Assembly (NCBI GenBank): GCA_964470285.1
Contig: CAYYBZ010000160.1
Coordinates: 1 to 5,520 of the forward strand
Source: CAYYBZ01 sp964470285 [NCBI: uncultured Oligoflexia bacterium]
GTDB lineage: Bacteria > Bdellovibrionota_G > CAYYBZ01
Direction: 5' to 3'
DNA: 5,520 nt
Positions 1-4,775 of this stretch are shown here, in pieces (the stretch's first letter is position 1; the number at the start of each line of letters is the position of its first letter). The notes beneath the pieces were generated by a model that worked only from the letters and a program-made list of their open reading frames with translations, did no database searches and had not been told where the DNA came from. Made by a program: the position numbers and the translations under genes.

Positions 1-266
1 CCCTGACCCTCGTCATAAATCAATATATGTATCTTTTCAGAGGATATCTTTACCTCCATGGTTCCTGTGATTGCGTACATTACTATGTTCATTTCTGCTT
101 CATAACATGCGATCCCGACACGCCTTATTACCGAGGGATCAATACCGATCTTTTTTAAAAGAGATTTTATTCTTGTTGATGCTTTTCCGGCGTTGTTTAA
201 GTCTTTTCCAATAATTTCAAAATTTTCACTTATTATCTGGTTGTTCAAAACTATCTCTATCTGCAT
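1..266 (-). CDS. Anti-sigma-factor-type ATP-binding protein (HATPase/GHKL), N-terminal part, cut by window edge
   Basis: The minus-strand frame opens with ATG at 266 and stays open to the window edge, giving 88 complete residues. The protein begins MQIEIVLNNQ. Residues 55-65 read YEAEMNIVMYA, which matches the N-box (E...N) of RsbW-like GHKL ATPases. Residues 84-89 (YDEGQG) match the start of the G1 box, DxGxG. This family binds ATP and usually either regulates an anti-sigma/anti-anti-sigma partner or acts as a kinase-like switch in the cytoplasm. The start lies only 5 bases after the DRTGG gene stop, so the two are co-transcribed. No strong Shine-Dalgarno sequence precedes the ATG, which suggests translational coupling. 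I recall such short ATPases beside DRTGG proteins and [FeFe]-hydrogenase genes in anaerobes, but the real partner here is unseen. The family call is fairly secure; the physiological role is inference. Confidence 0.82.
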   Translation of the reverse strand, partial: MQIEIVLNNQIISENFEIIGKDLNNAGKASTRIKSLLKKIGIDPSVIRRVGIACYEAEMNIVMYAITGTMEVKISSEKIHILIYDEGQ

Positions 267-271
267 AATAT

Positions 272-616
272 TTATAAACGTCCCGGAAGCCCGGCTGAGT
301 AAAGCTTGCCGCATGCTTCGTACATCATGAGCTTCGTAGACATCAAAGGTAGATTTTTCTCCTTGGCGAGCTCCAAAGCTCTTTCATCAGGACGTTTTCC
401 CCTGACATAAATAATAGCTCTGACATCGGCGATGTCGGCTGTTCTTACGGATTGAACGTTTGAAAGACCCGTTAAAAGTAATGATTGAGGTTTTATAAAG
501 GATAAAACATCGCTCATCAGGTCGGATCCGCAACCGACATTGACTTCCTGGCCCAGATTCTCACGGCCGTAGATCACTTCACAATCTAAAATATTTTTTA
601 CCTCTTCCAGCTTCAC
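272..616 (-). CDS. DRTGG-domain protein, small stand-alone form
   Basis: This 114-residue cytoplasmic protein consists of little more than one DRTGG-type domain (Pfam PF07085 family). Recognisable segments are CGSDLMSDVL at residues 29-38, LLLTGLSNVQSVRTADIADV at 46-65, and YVRGKRP at 70-76. The family is named for a motif in larger proteins such as phosphotransacetylase-like proteins. Its stand-alone role is not well established, and ligand binding or regulation is usually assumed. The start codon is GTG at 616-614. It is supported by GAGGT at 628-624 with a 7-base spacer; the hdrA stop TGA overlaps that site, so the genes are probably coupled. The gene sits between hdrA and an anti-sigma-type ATPase, which points to a regulatory or sensing part in a redox operon. 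No catalytic residues can be assigned. Confidence 0.85.
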   Translation of the reverse strand: MKLEEVKNILDCEVIYGRENLGQEVNVGCGSDLMSDVLSFIKPQSLLLTGLSNVQSVRTADIADVRAIIYVRGKRPDERALELAKEKNLPLMSTKLMMYEACGKLYSAGLPGRL

Positions 617-626
617 TTTAATTACC

Positions 627-1469
627 TCAATTTTTAAACGATCTCTGGTTAATTATCTGCTTACCTTTCTTTATTACTCTTCTCACAGGAGATGTTACTG
701 AAGGGCAGTGATTCCAACAGGCACCGCAGCCGTTACATTTTGTGCCGTCAACATATTTTGCTTTATGTTTTACCTTGATTTTAAAATTGCCGACATATCC
801 CGCAACTTCTTCAACTTCCGAATATGTCATAAGGTTTATATGTTTGTGTTGACCTGCATCTACCATTTTCGGAGTAAGAATACATGCCGCGCAGTCAAGG
901 GTAGGGAAAGTTTTATCGAAATATGCCATATGCCCGCCGATTGACGGGTCTTTTTCAACCAAATAAACTTTATTGCCGGAGTCGCCTATATCGAGGGCTG
1001 CCTGAATGCCTGCAATTCCTCCGCCGATAATCAAAGTATTTGGATTGATAGGAACTTCTTTTGTTTCCAAAGCTTCAAGAAATGAGGCCTTTCTTACAGC
1101 CGCTCTAACTAAAGCCTTGGCCTTTTCCGTTGCTGCTGATTTATCTATGGTGACCCATGAGCAGTGTTCTCTGATATTGGCCATTTGAAAGAGATACTGA
1201 TTGAGATCAGCTCTTCTGCACGCTCCTCTGAAGGTTTTTTCATGCATCGTAGGTGAGCATGATGCGACGACAACCCTGTCGAGTTTGAGATTTTTAATAT
1301 CTTCTTCAATAAGTGTCTGACCGGGATCGGAACACATGAATTTGTAGTCTCGGGTAATAACTACATTTTCAAGTGTGGACGCATATTTTGCAACGTCTTC
1401 AACATCCACCGTACCGGCTATGTTCGTACCGCAGTGACAGACATAAACGCCTATTTTAGGTTTACTCAT
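627..1469 (-). CDS. hdrA: Heterodisulfide reductase subunit A-like protein, short form lacking the C-terminal half
   Basis: HdrA is the FAD and iron-sulfur subunit that carries out electron bifurcation or transfer in soluble HdrABC complexes. Visible here are the HdrA N-terminal domain with VCHCGTNIAG (10-19), CSDPGQ (46-51), CSP.MHE.TFR (71-81) and IREHCSW (99-105). A Rossmann dinucleotide motif GGGIAG follows at 149-154, then IGGHMAYFDKTFPTLDCAAC (177-196), and a ferredoxin motif C245-x2-C248-x2-C251-x3-C255-P. The protein then ends at residue 280. Full-length HdrA is roughly 650 residues and continues with the second part of the FAD domain and further clusters, all absent here. AAGGAGG at 1482-1476 sits 6 bases before the ATG, and 14 bases separate the gene from hdrB. 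No frameshift is visible: the stop TGA (629-627) lies in the next gene's binding site. FAD binding by this short form is uncertain, and another subunit may supply the missing part. Confidence 0.9.
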   Translation of the reverse strand: MSKPKIGVYVCHCGTNIAGTVDVEDVAKYASTLENVVITRDYKFMCSDPGQTLIEEDIKNLKLDRVVVASCSPTMHEKTFRGACRRADLNQYLFQMANIREHCSWVTIDKSAATEKAKALVRAAVRKASFLEALETKEVPINPNTLIIGGGIAGIQAALDIGDSGNKVYLVEKDPSIGGHMAYFDKTFPTLDCAACILTPKMVDAGQHKHINLMTYSEVEEVAGYVGNFKIKVKHKAKYVDGTKCNGCGACWNHCPSVTSPVRRVIKKGKQIINQRSFKN

Positions 1470-1483
1470 TCTAAGCCTCCTTA

Positions 1484-2356
1484 TTAAGCAAACTTTTGAA
1501 GTTGTTTTTCAACTGGAACAATCTGGGAATCAAGTTTAATATCTTTTTTTGGTATATTCATGGCAACACCCATTAGTTGTGTGAAGTAGAGTATCGGCAT
1601 ATCGAATTTAACGTTGAACTCATGCTTAACTTTATCCTGATAAACATCGATGTTGATCTGGCACAGAGGACAAACTGTGACCATAAGATCAGCATTATTT
1701 CTGTAAGCGGAGAGCAGTAAGTTTTTAACCAGTCTCAGGGCTAAGTCCTCTTTGGTTCCCATTAAAGAACCACCGCAGCATCTTGTTTTCATCGGGAAAT
1801 AAACCGGGGTGGCTCCCAGCGCTTCGACGAGTTCATCCATTTTGACAGGAAGCTCGGGATCGTCGAAATCGCATTCGGGTCTTACTATCTGACAGCCGTA
1901 ATAACAGGCAACTTTGAGGCCCTTAAGGGGTTTTTCAACGGCCTTTTTGATTTTATCCATTCCGACATCGTTAACTATAACGTCAAGAAGATGCCTTACC
2001 TTAACGTTACCGTTATATTTCAGATCGGAAGTTGAAAGCGCGTCGTTTACTTCGCTTTTAAGTTTCGGATATTTTTTAATGTATGTATCGGTTTTCTTAA
2101 GTGTTGTGTAGCAACCCGAGCAGGGGCAAACAATGTCTTTTCCGTTTCCGTTCTTTTCTGCCAGGGCCAGATTTCTTCCGGATATTCCGAAGGAAAGGTA
2201 TTCGTTTACTGACATGTAGGCCGTTGCACCGCAACAGTTCCAGTCTTCAAGCTCCTTAAATGTTAGTCCAAGTTTTTTGGCAACTGCTCTGGCTGAAGTG
2301 TCGTAAGATTTTGCTGTCGCTTCTAAAGAACAGCCCGGATAGTATATATATTCCAT
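1484..2356 (-). CDS. hdrB: Heterodisulfide reductase subunit B (CCG-domain protein)
   Basis: HdrB is the catalytic subunit of soluble heterodisulfide reductase. In methanogens it holds two noncubane [4Fe-4S] clusters that cleave CoM-S-S-CoB; in bacteria the disulfide or thiol partner is generally unknown. The 290-residue length is normal. The first CCG motif is complete: C9, C41-C42 and C79-x2-C82, with spacings of 31 and 36 residues, inside YYPGCSLEATA, WNCCGAT and CPCSGC. The second is also complete: C155, C193-C194 and C229-x2-C232, inside CYYGCQ, TRCCGGS and VCPLCQIN. Extra cysteines lie at 77, 151 and 162. The ATG overlaps the hdrC stop by one base (TAATG), and AGGAGG at 2368-2363, inside the hdrC 3' end, serves as a strong binding site. 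Translation is therefore coupled to hdrC. There is no signal peptide or membrane segment, so the protein is cytoplasmic. Confidence 0.95.
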   Translation of the reverse strand: MEYIYYPGCSLEATAKSYDTSARAVAKKLGLTFKELEDWNCCGATAYMSVNEYLSFGISGRNLALAEKNGNGKDIVCPCSGCYTTLKKTDTYIKKYPKLKSEVNDALSTSDLKYNGNVKVRHLLDVIVNDVGMDKIKKAVEKPLKGLKVACYYGCQIVRPECDFDDPELPVKMDELVEALGATPVYFPMKTRCCGGSLMGTKEDLALRLVKNLLLSAYRNNADLMVTVCPLCQINIDVYQDKVKHEFNVKFDMPILYFTQLMGVAMNIPKKDIKLDSQIVPVEKQLQKFA

Positions 2357-2943
2357 TAATAACCTCCTAAGCGTTCGGCTTTTTGAATTATCTTTCTTAT
2401 TTGATCAATGCCTTTAATTTTTTTGGGCATTAAAGGAAGCCTTCCGTGTGTCAGAAGTTTAAGACCTACTCCGGTATTTTTAATCAGTCCCAGGGGGTTG
2501 GTTCTTAAAAAGAAATCCATAATCAGGAAAGGTTCATGATTTCTCCCGTATCTGTTTACCATTCTTACAAAGGATTTGGAAAGGGAAGCGGCGGCCTTTC
2601 CCTCTACATTGGCTTTAGATTTGATGGAAAGTCTTTTAAGCGCGTACATGATGTCGGTTATCTTAATGTCTTTGGGGCATCTGGCCGCACAAAGGTAACA
2701 GGAAGCGCATATCCACATAGTGTCGCTTTTCATTACGTCTTTTCTGTAGCCTGCTCTTATCATTGCGAAGAGTTTACGCGGAGCATAATCCATCATATAG
2801 GAAACCGGACATGAACCCGTGCAGCTGCCGCATTGAATGCAGTCCACAATCTTTTCACCTCCGGGGATTTTATGAACTTCTTCAAGGAAATCGTGATCCA
2901 TTTTCCTTTCTAACTGGATTTCTCTTTTTTCGGCTTCTAACAT
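2356..2943 (-). CDS. hdrC: Heterodisulfide reductase subunit C (2x 4Fe-4S)
   Basis: HdrC passes electrons between the FAD subunit HdrA and the catalytic subunit HdrB. The 195-residue protein has two classical 4Fe-4S motifs: C35-x2-C38-x2-C41-x3-C45-P (CIQCGSCTGSCP) and C79-x2-C82-x2-C85-x3-C89-P (CASCYLCAARCP). The C-terminal half is basic and helical with no membrane segment, as expected for the soluble type rather than the cytochrome-linked HdrDE type. The chosen ATG at 2943-2941 follows a purine-rich stretch, AAGGGGAAGGGAAA. A later Met at residue 15 is possible, but it lacks an equally good site. This is the first gene of the operon: 739 bases without a convincing gene lie upstream, and hdrB follows with a one-base overlap. 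Confidence 0.95.
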   Translation of the reverse strand: MLEAEKREIQLERKMDHDFLEEVHKIPGGEKIVDCIQCGSCTGSCPVSYMMDYAPRKLFAMIRAGYRKDVMKSDTMWICASCYLCAARCPKDIKITDIMYALKRLSIKSKANVEGKAAASLSKSFVRMVNRYGRNHEPFLIMDFFLRTNPLGLIKNTGVGLKLLTHGRLPLMPKKIKGIDQIRKIIQKAERLGGY

Positions 2944-3055
2944 TTTCCCTTCCCCTTTTTAAAAAGTTAATAAGGATATTTTTTATTGCCTGACTGTTCC
3001 CCTCCTTTTAAAGGAATGCTTAAGGCATATTTGATTTGAAAAAAAATCTATTATA
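2944..3055 (-). promoter_or_regulatory. Leader and possible -10 box of the hdr operon
   Basis: On the minus strand a perfect TATAAT lies at 3055-3050, but no hexamer resembling TTGACA is found 16-18 bases upstream, so a sigma-70 start here is only possible. The leader that follows contains AAAGGAGGGG at 3008-2999, which looks like a very strong ribosome binding site but has no start codon 5-10 bases downstream. It is preceded by the near-palindrome CCTTTTAAAGG. A second palindrome, CTTTTTAAAAAG, directly precedes the working hdrC site GGGGAAGGG. The leader may therefore fold and modulate ribosome access, but this is inference. Confidence 0.35.
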
Positions 3056-3079
3056 GACAAGAAACACGACCTGGTAGTA

Positions 3080-3095
3080 TACAAATTACATGCCA
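3080..3095 (-). promoter_or_regulatory. Candidate sigma-54 (RpoN) promoter for the hdr operon
   Basis: The minus strand reads TGGCATGTAATTTGTA from 3095 to 3080. The RpoN consensus is TGGCACG-N4-TTGCW. The -24 GG (3094-3093) and the ten-base spacing to the -12 element are right, and 12 of the 14 visible consensus positions seem to fit loosely. The normally invariant -12 C is T here, which would weaken the site. A start near 3069 would give a leader of about 125 bases before hdrC. The match is by eye only. Confidence 0.3.
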
Positions 3096-3099
3096 TATG

Positions 3100-3118
3100 A
3101 GTGATGAGAATCATTAAT
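3100..3118. promoter_or_regulatory. Fur-box-like palindromic site upstream of the hdr operon
   Basis: The plus strand reads AGTGATGAGAATCATTAAT, which agrees at about 13 of 19 positions with the classical Fur box GATAATGATAATCATTATC, including the core ATGA.AATCATTA. It lies 5 bases upstream of the candidate sigma-54 element. Iron control would suit an operon encoding many Fe-S clusters. In this AT-rich region, and with the similar AATGAGAATT repeat arms nearby, chance is a serious alternative. Confidence 0.25.
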
Positions 3119-3147
3119 AAAACAGTAATGATTTGAAACTGTTAATG
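3113..3147. repeat. Short imperfect inverted repeat AACAGT / ACTGTT
   Basis: AACAGT at 3121-3126 and ACTGTT at 3138-3143 form a six-base perfect dyad with an 11-base loop. The flanks TTAATAA and TTAATGAA extend it imperfectly. It has no T-run on either side, so it is not a terminator. The stretch from 3148 to 3222 shows nothing recognisable to me. Confidence 0.35.
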
Positions 3148-3222
3148 AAGTATATTAGATAGTTGTTTTTAGTAAAGAAAAACCTGCTGAATCTGCAACA
3201 AAAAGGTGTGGGAATTCAAACA

Positions 3223-3264
3223 GTTAGACTAAGCTAACATGTTTGTTATCTTTTAACATTAGCT
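3223..3264. repeat. Nested dyads at the left end of the repeat island
   Basis: GTTAG (3223-3227) and CTAAC (3234-3238) face each other across six bases. Overlapping this, AGCTAAcaTGTT (3232-3243) pairs with AACATTAGCT (3255-3264) with a two-base bulge and an 11-base loop. The two hairpins use overlapping bases and exclude one another. The site also contains the left end of the larger inverted structure, AACATGTTTGTTAT at 3236-3249. Its role is unknown; it may be the end of a small mobile element. Confidence 0.5.
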
Positions 3265-3430
3265 ATAATGCGTTATTTTCTGGTAATTAAGTAATGAGAA
3301 TTTAGTGACTGCTTTTTCATTCGCCGGAAACCCGCTTAGGCTCAGAAAAAGCAGTCACTAAATTCTCATTAAAATGATTTAACAAAAATATCTTCGATTA
3401 ACGATTGTATTTATGCATAACAAACATGTT
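3236..3430. mobile_element. MITE-like inverted element with 14-bp ends and a 27-bp perfect inner palindrome
   Basis: The ends AACATGTTTGTTAT (3236-3249) and ATAACAAACATGTT (3417-3430) are exact reverse complements. Inside them, arms at 3292-3318 and 3345-3371 are perfectly complementary over 27 bases around a 26-base loop. The loop holds the bulged hairpin core GCCGGAAACCCGCTTAGGC (3323-3341). The sequence between outer and inner arms is only loosely complementary. The element is about 195 bp, AT-rich and has no coding potential, all of which suits a MITE- or REP-type non-autonomous element. No clear target-site duplication was found. Its boundaries are a proposal, because the right half continues into tandem copies. 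Confidence 0.55.
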
Positions 3431-3645
3431 TTTCGCTTTTTGGGAAAAGGGCAGTCCTTTCATTCGCCGGAAACCCGCTTAGGCTCAGAAAAACCAGCCA
3501 CTAAATTCTCATTAAAATGATTTAACAAAAATATCTTCGATTATTGATTATATTTATGAATAACAAACATATTTTTCGCTTTTTGGGAAAGGGCAGTATA
3601 TTCATTCGCCGGAAACCCGCTTAGGCTCAGAAAAACCAGCCACTA
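3318..3645. repeat. Tandem repeat, 2.3 copies of a 142-143 bp unit
   Basis: Units start with CATTCGCCGGAAACCCGC at 3318, 3461 and 3603, giving periods of 143 and 142 bases. The first 33 bases are identical in all three copies. Copies 1 and 2 stay similar throughout, through a segment with ATTCTCATTAAAATGATTT, then ATAACAAACAT, then TTTTTCGCTTTTTGGGAAA and GGGCAGT. Copy 3 matches copy 2 exactly for 43 bases and then breaks off at 3645. There are stop codons in all frames and no ribosome binding site, so the unit is not coding. The long spacing and the AT-rich unit do not fit a CRISPR. Confidence 0.9.
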
Positions 3646-3682
3646 TTTTCCGACTTTATTAACTTATTTTACACAAAAAAGA

Positions 3683-4660
3683 TTATGTGTTGAATCGACG
3701 GTAAAGTGCGAACATAAGAAATATTAAACAGGGTACGAAAGGTAAAACAGAATAATTTATTTTCGTTTCTGTTACATGGCCGCAGCCGGAGGAAGTTCCG
3801 CCGCCTGATCCTGTTCCGTTTCCAGTTAAAGTTCCGGAAGATGTCCACCCTGAAATTCTTGCAAGCATCCACCAGAAAGCCCTGGATTTGAGGTTGCAGT
3901 TTAATGTAGAGGAATGTGCGCAGCTTGGAACTTCAGTGCAGAGGTCTGAAGATGAATTTACGCCGCACCATTCTTCGCACCAGTTTTTATTGCCGTCATC
4001 ATAACTGCATCCGTCGGTTCCTTCACCTGCTCCTAAGTTTAGATAATCATTGCCGTCAGGGTCATATCTTTCAATGTCGGCAAAATCAAAAAGAACTCCA
4101 CCGCGATTATTTACAAAATTTCTTATCTGATCGTTCCTTGCATACAGGTTTCCGCTGTCTCCTGTTGAATCAAGATGTCCGGTCATGTAAATGAAAAGTA
4201 CATCGGGATAATCCTCTTCGAGCCGGGCCATCGCATCAAGATATTGCTGTGTGTCTTCGTAAGAGTTGCTGCTTTGCTGGCCGCACCATGACCATATTAC
4301 AACGTTCCTGTTGTTTGCGGGAGAATCCAGTCTGCCGGTTGTGGTGGTTACCCATGTCGGATATGAACCGAGATCAGGGCTTGTTTCAACCAGAGAAAGA
4401 GAGCCTGTGATCTCATGAGAGTTTCCGTGATAGGTATAAATTGTATTTAAATCCTCCAGCTCAGCCATTCCGGAAACTATCTGGCTTCCGTGAGATGTAT
4501 GGCCGTAATAAATCCTAAGATTAGATTTTGCCGTATCGATATAAGTTTGAGGGATGTCGTAGAAAGATAAAGCAGATTTATGATCGGCCACTATTGCCTG
4601 AGCATAAATATCAAAACTTAACAGCATGAAAAAAAGAAGGAAGAAGATTCTGAATTTCAT
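3683..4660 (-). CDS. Secreted protein of unnamed YGHTSHG family with Cys-containing C-terminal anchor
   Basis: The 325-residue protein starts with a signal peptide (KFR, then a hydrophobic stretch to about residue 16, likely cleavage after AQA at 20-22), so it is exported. The main domain has YYGHTSHGSQ (51-60), VIWSWCGQQ (121-129), DVLFIYMTGHLDS (153-165), FDFADIERYDPDG (191-203) and CAHSSTLNCN (247-256). I remember this layout from uncharacterised proteins. The conserved Ser/His and Asp/His patches could suit an SGNH-hydrolase-like fold, but I cannot assign an activity. Seven cysteines between 126 and 255 (126, 218, 228, 232, 241, 247, 255) suggest disulfides. A Gly/Ser/Thr linker (274-292) leads to SGCGHV (291-296), a membrane segment (about 303-319) and YRRFNT. 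This tripartite tail resembles cysteine-type CTERM sorting signals. CGGAG at 4670-4666 and a 5-base spacer support the ATG. It appears to be transcribed alone. Confidence 0.8.
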   Translation of the reverse strand: MKFRIFFLLFFMLLSFDIYAQAIVADHKSALSFYDIPQTYIDTAKSNLRIYYGHTSHGSQIVSGMAELEDLNTIYTYHGNSHEITGSLSLVETSPDLGSYPTWVTTTTGRLDSPANNRNVVIWSWCGQQSSNSYEDTQQYLDAMARLEEDYPDVLFIYMTGHLDSTGDSGNLYARNDQIRNFVNNRGGVLFDFADIERYDPDGNDYLNLGAGEGTDGCSYDDGNKNWCEEWCGVNSSSDLCTEVPSCAHSSTLNCNLKSRAFWWMLARISGWTSSGTLTGNGTGSGGGTSSGCGHVTETKINYSVLPFVPCLIFLMFALYRRFNT

Positions 4661-4699
4661 ATTTTCTCCGTTAAAAAAACAATAAAAGACTAAAAAATA

Positions 4700-4708
4700 A
4701 TACTAGCA
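4700..4708 (-). promoter_or_regulatory. Possible extended -10 promoter of the secreted-protein gene
   Basis: The minus strand reads TGCTAGTAT from 4708 to 4700: a TG dinucleotide, one base, then the -10-like hexamer TAGTAT. No convincing -35 hexamer lies at the right distance, which extended -10 promoters can tolerate. A start near 4693 would give a leader of about 33 bases containing the CGGAG binding site. Confidence 0.35.
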
Positions 4709-4725
4709 TATTTTTCAAGTCATTG

Positions 4726-4775
4726 AATGAGAATTAAATAATCACTTTTTTAAGCCTAAGCGGGTTCCCGGCTCA
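4726..4775 (-). repeat. Fourth, degenerate and inverted copy of the intergenic repeat, beginning at the glycosylase stop
   Basis: The plus strand at 4754-4772 carries GCCTAAGCGGGTTCCCGGC, the reverse complement of the tandem-repeat core with one mismatch in 19. It is preceded by a T-run and, at 4726-4735, by AATGAGAATT, the same arm sequence that flanks the core at 3293-3302. Order and spacing of arm, T-run and core are conserved, so this is a true family member rather than a chance match. It begins on the TGA stop (4775-4773) of the uracil-DNA glycosylase gene. The core can form an AGCC/GGCT stem with an inner GG/CC pair and a GCTTA bulge. No U-run follows it in the glycosylase direction, so it is not a standard terminator. 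Confidence 0.75.

Noticed and set aside
627-680. Frameshift or point nonsense mutation truncating hdrA
   Set aside because: No continuation exists in another frame, because the DRTGG gene starts 10 bases after the stop and its binding site overlaps the stop codon.
708-944. Plus-strand reading frame opposite hdrA, and similar ones opposite hdrB, hdrC and the secreted-protein gene
   Set aside because: These are antisense shadows of well-supported conserved genes and show no family motifs of their own.
3223-3430. Integron attC site (GTTAGAC, ATAACAAAC and GTTTGTTAT resemble attC ends)
   Set aside because: The ends face the wrong way for an attC site, no RYYYAAC partner is in place, and no cassette-like gene lies between.
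3236-3430. Retron msr-msd region
   Set aside because: Inverted repeats are present, but no reverse transcriptase is encoded nearby and no msr-like order or priming guanosine can be defined.
3318-3645. CRISPR array
   Set aside because: Only three core repeats at 142-143 base spacing, and the intervening sequences are copies of one another rather than unique spacers.
3646-3682. Intrinsic terminator after the secreted-protein gene (ACACA...TGTGT)
   Set aside because: The stem is only five AT-rich pairs and no U-run follows it on the minus strand.
3669-3872. Small minus-strand reading frame of 67 codons
   Set aside because: It overlaps the 3' part of the secreted-protein gene in another frame, has low-complexity Arg/Asn/Phe composition and no ribosome binding site.
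4751-4775. Intrinsic terminator of the glycosylase gene
   Set aside because: The hairpin core is followed by an A-run, not a U-run, in the glycosylase direction, and its sequence is explained by membership of the repeat family.
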